64,000 nt of DNA from Mucisphaera sp965279675 (GTDB taxonomy: Bacteria > Planctomycetota > Phycisphaerae > Phycisphaerales > Phycisphaeraceae). The position numbers and the translations under genes are program-made. The notes beneath the pieces are model-generated. The model saw nothing but the letters and a program-made list of their open reading frames with translations. It did not search any database and had not been told where the DNA came from. This document shows positions 56,519-63,387 of the stretch, piece after piece. Location of the stretch: NCBI RefSeq assembly GCF_965279675.1, contig NZ_CBDIIJ010000002.1, positions 2,542,001-2,606,000 on the forward strand. Direction: 5' to 3'. Every line of letters starts with the position of its first letter. The first letter of the stretch is position 1.

Positions 56519-57838
56519 ATGTCGGGATCTGGAAAAGAAGTGGCGTTGAGGTACGACCGTGGGCGGGTGTCTGTCCATGTTCCAGAGCATGCGGAGGTCT
56601 TGGAAGCGGCCGGAGCGTCGGCGGTAGCCGACGCTGAAGGGGCGGTGCTGACAGCTCTGCGGTCGCCGATCGGTTGTGATGCTCTGGTCTCGATAGCGCG
56701 ACAAAAGAAGCCGGAGCGTGTGGTGGTGACGATCAGTGATATCACACGCCCTGTTCCTAATGAGCCGATTCTCAAGGGGATTCTCGCAGAATTGGCGGCG
56801 GCAGGGGTGACTGAAGATCGGGTGACGGTGTTGGTGGCGACGGGCATGCATCGGCCTTCGACGGAAGAGGAACGGGTCATCATGTTGGGTGCTGACCTCG
56901 CTTCTCGTTTGAGTGTGGTGGATCACGTGTCATCTGATCCTGAACAGCTTGTGAGGATTTCGGAAGACCCACCTGTTGGCATCAACAAGCTCTATCTGGA
57001 AGCCGACCTGAAGATCGTGACCGGCTTGATCGAACCTCATTTCATGGCGGGCTACTCGGGTGGGCGCAAGGGGATCTGTCCGGGGCTCGTGGATCTGGCA
57101 ACTATCAGCCGTTTCCATGGCTTTCAGACGATGGCGGATCCACGGTCGGCGGAGGGGGTCATGGATGGGAATCCCTGTCATGACGAGGCGCTGCGCGTGG
57201 CACGGATCGTGGGGTGTGATTTTCTGGTGAATTGTGCGATCGATGAATCGCGGAAGCTGGCGGGGGTTTATGCGGGTGATCTCGAAGCGGCTCACGAGGT
57301 CGGCTGCGAGCAGGTGGCCGGGTGGAACAGCGTCGAGGTGACGCAGGCTTACGATTTGGTCATCAGTAATGGCGGGGGGTATCCGCTTGATGAGAGCTTC
57401 TATCAGACGATCAAGGGCATCGTGATGGCGCTGCCTGCTCTGCATGAAGGCAGTCGGCTGGTCGTGGCTTCGAAGTGCACGGAGGTGGGTTCAGCGCCGT
57501 TCGCAGAGTTGGTGCATCGGTACGACGGAGACTGGCGTGGGTTTCTCGCGGCGATCGAAGCGACGGATGAGATCATCAAGGACCAGTGGTCGTTTCACAT
57601 GCAGACGCGGGTGCTGGCACTGATCGGTCAGGAGCGGCTGATGCTGGCTTCGGATGGTCTTCCGGTCTCGGAGCAGCAGCGATGGAGTGTGACGCCTGTG
57701 TCGGGCGAAGGATCAGTGGCAGATCGATTACAAGCTGAGATTGATCGTTTTGTGTCCGATCGACCGGATGGTCGGATCGGGGTGATCCCTGAGGGGCCGT
57801 ACACGATGCTGCGTGCGGCGGAGCCCGCGCTGGCATGA
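56519..57838 (+). CDS. LarA family nickel-dependent racemase/epimerase
   Basis: This 439-residue protein belongs to the lactate racemase family, which uses a nickel-pincer nucleotide bound to Lys. With ATG 56519 as start (GAGG 8 nt upstream), His174 and Lys184 in EPHFMAGYSGGRKG and His200 in ISRFHGF fall at the same numbers as in Lactiplantibacillus LarA, supporting the start. VVVTISDITRPVPNE and ATGMHRP are also typical. Members racemise lactate, malate or sugar acids. Near rhamnose genes it may act on lactate from lactaldehyde or on a sugar acid; this is inference. The cofactor-making larB, larC and larE genes are not in the window. Confidence 0.87.
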   Translation: MSGSGKEVALRYDRGRVSVHVPEHAEVLEAAGASAVADAEGAVLTALRSPIGCDALVSIARQKKPERVVVTISDITRPVPNEPILKGILAELAAAGVTEDRVTVLVATGMHRPSTEEERVIMLGADLASRLSVVDHVSSDPEQLVRISEDPPVGINKLYLEADLKIVTGLIEPHFMAGYSGGRKGICPGLVDLATISRFHGFQTMADPRSAEGVMDGNPCHDEALRVARIVGCDFLVNCAIDESRKLAGVYAGDLEAAHEVGCEQVAGWNSVEVTQAYDLVISNGGGYPLDESFYQTIKGIVMALPALHEGSRLVVASKCTEVGSAPFAELVHRYDGDWRGFLAAIEATDEIIKDQWSFHMQTRVLALIGQERLMLASDGLPVSEQQRWSVTPVSGEGSVADRLQAEIDRFVSDRPDGRIGVIPEGPYTMLRAAEPALA

Positions 57839-57846
57839 TCTGGGGT

Positions 57847-57895
57847 CACAAAACGTCACTCAGGCCCACAAAACGGGACAAACTCTCACAATTTG
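57847..57895 (+). repeat. Three direct repeats phased at exactly 20 bp
   Basis: CACAAAACG (57847-57855), CACAAAACG (57867-57875) and CACAATTTG (57887-57895) have start points 20 bp apart, about two helical turns. They follow the larA stop and precede the GPH symporter gene by about 140 nt. The arrangement resembles a multi-site regulator-binding array. The remaining gap to 58037 has a terminator and no further clear signal. Confidence 0.55.
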
Positions 57896-57900
57896 AATCA

Positions 57901-57920
57901 AAAGCCACCTGAGTGGCTTT
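57901..57920 (+). terminator. Hairpin terminator after larA
   Basis: AAAGCCAC-CTGA-GTGGCTTT is a perfect 8-bp stem with a tetraloop. The 3' arm ends in TTT, but no long T-tract follows. Confidence 0.6.
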
Positions 57921-58037
57921 ATGGGCCGGCGGTGCCAGTGCTATCTTGTGGGCGAATTACGTGGATCTGTTTAACGATTTGTGATGCCCCTGATGGCTTT
58001 CGGTCTGGGGCTCTGGCCATAGACGGAGTAGCACCCC

Positions 58038-59603
58038 ATGAGTTCGACGGAAACGGTGTCGCAGACACCCGATGATCAGCGGCTGTCACTGGGTACGAAG
58101 GTGGCGGCGGGTTCCGGGGAGGCCGTGATCAATCTGGGTATCAACATGCCCAAGTCGTTCGGCTTCGTGATCTACAACCTGGTGCTGGGTGTTGATGCGG
58201 TGCTGTTGGGGCTGGTGCTCGCGCTGCCGCGGCTCTGGGATGGCCTGATCGATCCGATCATGGGCTCGATCTCCGACAACACGCGGAGCAAGTGGGGTAG
58301 GCGTAAGCCGTACATGCTGATCGGCGGCATTTTGAGCGCTGTGGGGATGGCACTGATCTGTATCCCGCCGACGTTCCTGACATCGATCTTCAGCGATGAG
58401 GAGACATTCGGGATCTGGGGTTTGAGTTTCACAGCGCTAGATTGGATGGCGGCGCTTTACTTCGTACTGATCTCGCTAGCGTTCTATACCTTCCTGACGA
58501 TCTTCTCGGTGCCTTACGGTGCGTTGACGATGGAACTGACGTCGGACTACCACGAGCGGACACGTCTGATGTCGTTCCGCACGACGTTTACCTACGTGTC
58601 GGGTATTTGTTTCGGGTGGATCCTGTACGCGACCACGGCGGATGTCTTTGTGCGGTGGGCCGAGCAGGCCGGTGCCGAGGACCCGGTCAAGACCGGTGAG
58701 ATCTACGGCACCTGGGTGGTGGGTGGCGTGATGGCGGTGATTATTCTGGTTGCGGCGATGATCCCAACCTTCTTCGTCAAGGAACCGTTTGGTGGGCAGA
58801 AGCAGAAGCAGGAGAAGGTTCCGCTATTGAGCGGCTTGAAGGAGACGCTGACCCAGCCAGCGTTTGTTCTGATTATTTCCGCTTACACGCTGGCGTTTTT
58901 CGGGATCGTTATGGTGATTCACCTTGGAAACTACATCTCGATCTATTACGTCCATGGCGGCGACCGGCAGGATGGATTCCTGGCGCAGAGTTGGGCGCAG
59001 ACGGCGGCCCCGTTTGTCGGTCTCGGCACGGTGTTCCTGCTGAACCGGCTGAGCGGGAAGATCGAGAAGAAGCTGGCGTGGGCCGGCTTGATGGGGGTGT
59101 CGCTGCTGGGCGCGATCCTGACCTGGTTCTTCTACGACCCGGATATCGCGAGTTTCCGGAGCGTGATCGATCTTGGCTTCTGGGATCTGTCGATCGATCT
59201 GTATCTGCACCCGTTGCTGCTGGCGTTCGTGCTGCTATTCCCCGGCATGGGGGCGACGCTGGTGCTGACCTATTCGATGATCGCAGATGTCTGCGATCTG
59301 GATGAACTTAAGACGGGCAAGCGCCGTGAGGGGATGTACTGGGCGGTTTTCAACTGGATCCAGAAATCGGCCATCGCGCTCTCGCTGCTGATGACGGGTT
59401 TCACGCTTGACTGGTCCAATTTCGATCCTGAATTAACGGTGCAGCCGGATGAGACGCTGCTGTCGATGCGTCTCTGGTTTACCTGCACGATGGTGGTCAC
59501 GTTTGTTGTGGCGATCCTGCTGGTGTTGATGATTCCGATCAACAAGCAGCGGATGGAAGCCGTTCAGGTTGAGCTCAAGCAGCGACGTGGGGCCGATGCC
59601 TAA
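58038..59603 (+). CDS. GPH-family (glycoside-pentoside-hexuronide) sugar:cation symporter
   Basis: This 521-residue membrane protein has 12 hydrophobic segments. LWDGLIDPIMGSISDNTRSK followed by WGRRKPYMLIGG is the GPH/MelB-type loop 2-3 motif with the cation-binding Asp region, and TIFSVPYGALTMELTSDYHE is also typical, as is the late DVCDLDELKTGKRREGMYWA. It would take up a sugar or glycoside with Na+ or H+. Next to GH78 and LarA, rhamnose or a rhamnoside is plausible. ATG 58038 has GGAG at 58025-58028. The N-terminal 20 residues and an insert of about 30 residues near residue 205 are additions to the core. Confidence 0.9.
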   Translation: MSSTETVSQTPDDQRLSLGTKVAAGSGEAVINLGINMPKSFGFVIYNLVLGVDAVLLGLVLALPRLWDGLIDPIMGSISDNTRSKWGRRKPYMLIGGILSAVGMALICIPPTFLTSIFSDEETFGIWGLSFTALDWMAALYFVLISLAFYTFLTIFSVPYGALTMELTSDYHERTRLMSFRTTFTYVSGICFGWILYATTADVFVRWAEQAGAEDPVKTGEIYGTWVVGGVMAVIILVAAMIPTFFVKEPFGGQKQKQEKVPLLSGLKETLTQPAFVLIISAYTLAFFGIVMVIHLGNYISIYYVHGGDRQDGFLAQSWAQTAAPFVGLGTVFLLNRLSGKIEKKLAWAGLMGVSLLGAILTWFFYDPDIASFRSVIDLGFWDLSIDLYLHPLLLAFVLLFPGMGATLVLTYSMIADVCDLDELKTGKRREGMYWAVFNWIQKSAIALSLLMTGFTLDWSNFDPELTVQPDETLLSMRLWFTCTMVVTFVVAILLVLMIPINKQRMEAVQVELKQRRGADA

Positions 59604-59659
59604 GGAACCGTGGGATTAGAACGCCATGGCACTTGGCACAACTATCGGCCAGTCGTCTG

Positions 59660-60517
59660 TTAGCGGATATCGACGATCTCGTCGGGCTTGTGGGCCCGGA
59701 TGAGGCGATCGAGGTCGAAGGCGGCGGGGCGGAGTCGTGACTCGGCTTCGGAGCCGACGCGGAGGCGGTCGAGTTCGAGATCGATGCGTGCTTCCTTGCC
59801 GTTTTCCATGATTTCCAGGCGTCTGGCGATGGAGACGGGTTGTCCGCTCAGCCCCCCGACCAGAGAACTATCCCTGTGCAGGGCGATGACATCGGAGCGG
59901 CCGTTGGGGCCGATGCGATCGATACGCAGGGGCTCGGCGGTATAGGGGTCGAGGAGCAGCCGGATGGGGACGTCGTCGGGTTCGAGCAGCCAGTAGCCGC
60001 GTAGCGATTCGATGTGGCCGGTTGGTGGCAGAGGCATGACGCCAAGCAGCCACGGCATATCCCGGGGTTGGAGAGGGACAGGCAGGTCGGGCGGCAGCAG
60101 GCCGTAGGGCATGCCCGGCGATCGCTGGTGGAGGTAGAGGGTTCCGCCGTCGCGGAGGTCGAAGAGGAAGTCGGCGTCGGGGTTCATGCCGGCCCAGAGG
60201 CGGACGTGTCCGAGTTTACCGACGGTCAGAGCGAGGCGGTCGGGCCGGATCATGAGGAGGTTGCCGTCGCCTTGTTCGGCTTTGCGGTCGTCGTCTTCGA
60301 CCCATTCGAGGCGGACAGAGGTGGCGGCCCAGAGGCGGTCGAGTTGATCGACGCGTCGGTTGTGCGCTTCGGCGGCGGCCTGGTAGGTCGGCAGAGCTGG
60401 GGGATTCTTGATGGTTGGCGGGAGAAACTGGGCCTGATCGACGACGGGCGGTCTGTTGCGACAGCCAGTCATCAGCAAGCACGTCAGCAGTAGCAGCGCG
60501 AGTGCCCGAGTCTTCAC
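59660..60517 (-). CDS. Putative lipoprotein of unknown function
   Basis: This 285-residue protein has a lipoprotein signal (VKTRALALLLLTCLLMTGC, lipid-modified Cys19) and no further membrane segment. The body contains mixed beta-type stretches (RLALTVGKLGHVRLWAGMNP, ADFLFDLRDGGTLYLHQRSP, GYWLLEPDDVPIRLLLDPYT) that give the general look of a LolA/LolB-like lipoprotein-carrier fold. That is a guess from pattern only. GTG 60517 overlaps the upstream stop (GTGA), so the pair is translationally coupled. A longer in-frame extension to 60619 would bury the signal and is rejected. Confidence 0.75.
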   Translation of the reverse strand: MKTRALALLLLTCLLMTGCRNRPPVVDQAQFLPPTIKNPPALPTYQAAAEAHNRRVDQLDRLWAATSVRLEWVEDDDRKAEQGDGNLLMIRPDRLALTVGKLGHVRLWAGMNPDADFLFDLRDGGTLYLHQRSPGMPYGLLPPDLPVPLQPRDMPWLLGVMPLPPTGHIESLRGYWLLEPDDVPIRLLLDPYTAEPLRIDRIGPNGRSDVIALHRDSSLVGGLSGQPVSIARRLEIMENGKEARIDLELDRLRVGSEAESRLRPAAFDLDRLIRAHKPDEIVDIR

Positions 60518-61113
60518 GGGTCGATCTCCACGATCTGGCCGAGTTGATCGATGAGTGAGGCAACGTCTTCCTCGGTGAGACCGGGATCGAGGACTTCGAG
60601 TTGCCGGTTCTCGTCCCACTTACCCAGAGGGCCTTTGGAGAGGTCCAGCTTGGGTGTCAACAGCCAGGTGGTGATGGCACCGTTCTCGGATTCATGACGA
60701 TCGGCACCGTCGTAGCGGAGGAGTTTCTTCCGCATCAGCACCAGAGCGATGACGTGCCTGAGCGCGAGGCGTTTGCTGTCGTCAGATTCACCTAGACGAT
60801 CGAGAAGGTCCATCAGGACGCCGTCATCGGCCCAGGGTGATTTTTTGGCTTGCGGCTCTGGTTGATGCGTTTTCCAAAATGAGAATAGATTGGGCGGTCG
60901 ATAGCCGTTGTCCCAGGCGTCGCTGCTGACATCGACACGGGCGAAGCCGAGCTTCAAAGCGCCGGGAACCGAGGTCTCTGGCGAGGGTTCATCGGTGACT
61001 TCCTCGACGAGGGCCGCGTAGTAGCTCTGCCCGGGCTCGAAGGGCTCGCCGGTCGAGGCGCAGCGTCCGGTGGCTCGGGGCAGTTCATAGGGGGTGGCGT
61101 TGAGGCTGGACAC
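60514..61113 (-). CDS. Conserved hypothetical protein coupled to a lipoprotein gene
   Basis: This is a 199-residue soluble protein. The N-terminus has RCASTGEPFEPGQSYYAALV, a pattern (C-x-x-T-G-x-x-x-x-x-G-x-x-Y) I associate with uncharacterised planctomycete proteins. An F-W segment (NLFSFWKTHQPEPQAKKSPW) is followed by a helical, acidic C-terminal half (LTEEDVASLIDQLGQIVEID). No catalytic motif is evident. The start is GTG 61113, with GGAGGG 6 nt upstream. It probably works with the lipoprotein encoded by the overlapping gene. Confidence 0.78.
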   Translation of the reverse strand: MSSLNATPYELPRATGRCASTGEPFEPGQSYYAALVEEVTDEPSPETSVPGALKLGFARVDVSSDAWDNGYRPPNLFSFWKTHQPEPQAKKSPWADDGVLMDLLDRLGESDDSKRLALRHVIALVLMRKKLLRYDGADRHESENGAITTWLLTPKLDLSKGPLGKWDENRQLEVLDPGLTEEDVASLIDQLGQIVEIDP

Positions 61114-61146
61114 GTGGCTCCCTCCATGGAGCGGTTGTTTGGTGGG

Positions 61147-62052
61147 TCAGGTGGTTACGGTCTGTGTCAGGTTGAGTTCGTCGGCGATGCCGAGTTGTCG
61201 GGCGGCACCGATGACGGTTTGTTCCATGAGCACAGCGAGGGTCATGGGGCCGACCCCGCCCGGGACGGGTGTGATCATGCCGGCATTAGCAAGGCAGGCA
61301 TCGTAGTCAACGTCGCCGACGTTGCCCTTGGGGCCGGGGTTGAATCCGGCGTCCATGACCACGGCTCCGGGTTTGAGCCAGTCGCCTTGCACAAAATTAG
61401 GTTTGCCGACGGCGGCAACAACGATGTCTGCCTGACGGACATGATCTGCGAGGTTCTGGGTTTTTGAGTGGCAGATGGTGACCGTGGCATCGGCGTCGAG
61501 AAGGAGCATGGCCATGGGTTTGCCGAGGATCACGCTGCGGCCGATGACGACGGCGTGCTTGCCAGCAATGGGTACGTTGTAGTGGCGCATCAGGCGCATG
61601 ATCCCGCCAGGTGTGGCAGAGTCGAAGCCTTCGAGCCCGTAGGTCATGGTTCCGAAGCTGTGGAAGGTGACGCCATCGACGTCCTTGGCGGGGCCGATTG
61701 ACTCGAAGGCCTGACGCTCATCGATTTGTCGTGGCATGGGGTGCTGGAGCAGGATGCCGTGGACGCTTGGATCCCTGGCGAGTTCTCGGGTCTTGGCAAC
61801 GAGTTCTTCGGTGGTGGTTGTCTCGGGGAAGACGATCTTGATGGATTCCATGCCGAGGTCACGGCAGAGTTTGCCCTTGCGATCGACGTATTTTTCGGAG
61901 GCGGGATCGCTGCCCGTGAGCACGGTTGCCAGGCAGGGTTTGATGCCAGCGCGCTCGATGATCTGCGGGACCAGCTGTCGGCAGCGGTCGAGGATGGCAT
62001 CGGCCACTGGTTTGCCACGGAGGATCACCGGTCCGTCGGTTTTTTCGATCAT
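61147..62052 (-). CDS. folD: Bifunctional methylene-THF dehydrogenase/cyclohydrolase
   Basis: This 301-residue FolD would convert 5,10-methylene-THF to 10-formyl-THF in two steps. Seen are PCLATVLTGSDPASEKYVDR with KGKLCRDLGM (catalytic Lys region YxxxK), GILLQHPMPRQIDE, GPAKDVDGVTFHSFG, AVVIGRSVILGKPMAMLLLD, ATVTICHSKT, ADIVVAAVGKPNFVQGDWLK and ITPVPGGVGPMTLAVLMEQT. ATG 62052 is the only sensible start. Upstream extension would run into cinA. There is no ribosome site, and a perfect TATAAT ends 6 nt before the ATG, so the message is probably leaderless. Confidence 0.95.
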   Translation of the reverse strand: MIEKTDGPVILRGKPVADAILDRCRQLVPQIIERAGIKPCLATVLTGSDPASEKYVDRKGKLCRDLGMESIKIVFPETTTTEELVAKTRELARDPSVHGILLQHPMPRQIDERQAFESIGPAKDVDGVTFHSFGTMTYGLEGFDSATPGGIMRLMRHYNVPIAGKHAVVIGRSVILGKPMAMLLLDADATVTICHSKTQNLADHVRQADIVVAAVGKPNFVQGDWLKPGAVVMDAGFNPGPKGNVGDVDYDACLANAGMITPVPGGVGPMTLAVLMEQTVIGAARQLGIADELNLTQTVTT

Positions 62053-62058
62053 GCGGGG

Positions 62059-62086
62059 ATTATAGAGGCAATGGAACGCGTACGAT
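62059..62086. promoter_or_regulatory. Divergent -10 boxes for leaderless folD and cinA
   Basis: On the minus strand TATAAT (62064-62059) is 6 nt from the folD ATG. On the plus strand TACGAT (62081-62086) is 6 nt from the cinA ATG. The two starts are 41 bp apart, so the promoters must overlap and compete for polymerase. Confidence 0.5.
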
Positions 62087-62092
62087 GCTGGC

Positions 62093-63379
62093 ATGCAGCA
62101 GGCAGCGATTCTGGCGATCGGTGACGAACTCGTGCTCGGACAGACCGTCGATACCAACACGGCGTGGGTTTGTCAGCGCTTGGCGGCGCGGGGCATCATG
62201 GCCAAGCTGCATCTCACGGTGCCGGATGATCATGAAGCGATCAAGGCGGCTTTTCTGCAGGCGGCCGAGGCAGCGCCCTGGGTGATCGTGACGGGTGGGC
62301 TGGGGCCGACAGATGATGATCTGACTCGGTTTGCTCTGGCCGATGCGATGGTCGTGTCGCTGGAGGAAGACGCAGCGGCGTTGGCTGAACTCAGGACCTG
62401 GTTCGAGGGACGGGGGCGGCCAATGCCGGAGAAGAATCGGGTTCAGGCCATGATTCCGGCAGGTGCAAGAGCGTTGGCCAATCCCGTGGGCACGGCACCG
62501 GGTATTCGGGCCGAACTCAATGGGAGTCGGGTCTTTGTGATGCCTGGCGTTCCGAGAGAACTCTTTGTGATCTTCGAGCAGTCGGTGGTCCCGGAGATCG
62601 ACGAGGCTTCCTCGGGGCACTACCTCCTGACCCGGAAGATCAACACGTTCGGCCTCGGCGAGTCGGCGGTGGGTGAGCTGCTGCAGGACCTGATGCAGCG
62701 AGATGCGAATCCAACCATCGGAACCACGGTGGCGGGCGGAGTGGTTTCGGTAAGGATCCGAGCGACCTCGGAGAGCCGGCAGGGGGCGCTGCTGCTGCTC
62801 GACGCGGCGGAGACCAAAGTACGCGAGCGTCTCGGGGTGCTTGTCTACGGCAACGACGACGTGCTATTGCAGGAGGCGACGGTTGATCTGCTGAAGCGCC
62901 GATCTCTCACAGTCGCGACTGCGGAGAGCTGTACCGGTGGTTCGGTGGCGAACGCTCTGACCGATGTGCCGGGCTCGAGTGCCGTGTTCCTGGGGGGGTA
63001 TGTAACCTACGCCAATGCGCAGAAGATTTCGCTCGGCGTGCCCGAAGCGTTGATCGATGCGCACGGTGCGGTCAGCGGAGAGGTAGCGGAAGCGATGGCT
63101 GGGGCTGCTCGTCAAGCGGTTGGTTCGTCGTTGGCGGTTTCGACCACTGGTATTGCCGGGCCGGATGGCGGGACGCCTGAGAAACCGGTCGGTACGGTCT
63201 GGTTCGGTCTGGCGACAGACGAAGGGGCTCAGGCCTGGCGGGCCAGACTGAGGGGCGACCGAGCGATGGTACGGGAGCGATCGAGCATGATCGCATTGCA
63301 GATCCTGAGGTACGCTGCTCTCGAAGAGGATCCATCGGATATGGATTGGCTCTCACCTACGGCGGCTTCGATACAGTAG
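62093..63379 (+). CDS. cinA: CinA family protein (NMN amidohydrolase type)
   Basis: This 428-residue protein has an N-terminal molybdopterin-binding-like (COG1058) domain, starting AAILAIGDELVLGQTVDTNT, with VTGGLGPTDDDLTR and VFVMPGVPRELFVIFE. The C-terminal PncC domain has TVATAESCTGGSVANALTDV, FLGGYVTYANAQKISLGVP and STTGIAGPDGGTPEKPVGTV, typical of nicotinamide-nucleotide amidases that recycle NMN. Length is normal. The ATG has no Shine-Dalgarno sequence and a TACGAT box 6 nt upstream. recA is not nearby. CpsB starts 8 nt after the stop. Confidence 0.94.
   Translation: MQQAAILAIGDELVLGQTVDTNTAWVCQRLAARGIMAKLHLTVPDDHEAIKAAFLQAAEAAPWVIVTGGLGPTDDDLTRFALADAMVVSLEEDAAALAELRTWFEGRGRPMPEKNRVQAMIPAGARALANPVGTAPGIRAELNGSRVFVMPGVPRELFVIFEQSVVPEIDEASSGHYLLTRKINTFGLGESAVGELLQDLMQRDANPTIGTTVAGGVVSVRIRATSESRQGALLLLDAAETKVRERLGVLVYGNDDVLLQEATVDLLKRRSLTVATAESCTGGSVANALTDVPGSSAVFLGGYVTYANAQKISLGVPEALIDAHGAVSGEVAEAMAGAARQAVGSSLAVSTTGIAGPDGGTPEKPVGTVWFGLATDEGAQAWRARLRGDRAMVRERSSMIALQILRYAALEEDPSDMDWLSPTAASIQ
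63372..63377 (+). promoter_or_regulatory. Possible -10 box before the phosphatase gene
   Basis: TACAGT inside the end of cinA, 10 nt before the next ATG, which lacks a ribosome site. This would give a leader of about 4 nt. Confidence 0.25.
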
Positions 63380-63387
63380 AGCCTTTC

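Noticed and set aside
57847..57895. CRISPR array
   Set aside because: The repeat unit is only 9 bp with 11-bp spacing, three copies, the last diverged, and no cas genes are nearby. An operator array is more likely.
54120..57990. Shared TTGTGATG in the GH78 and GPH upstream regions as a common operator
   Set aside because: Only an 8-mer is shared, with different flanks and no symmetry. Chance occurrence in two gaps of this size is quite likely.
59660..60619. Extended start for the lipoprotein
   Set aside because: The 34 additional Arg-rich residues would hide a clear lipoprotein signal and overlap the upstream gene by about 100 nt. GTG 60517 gives a standard 4-nt overlap.
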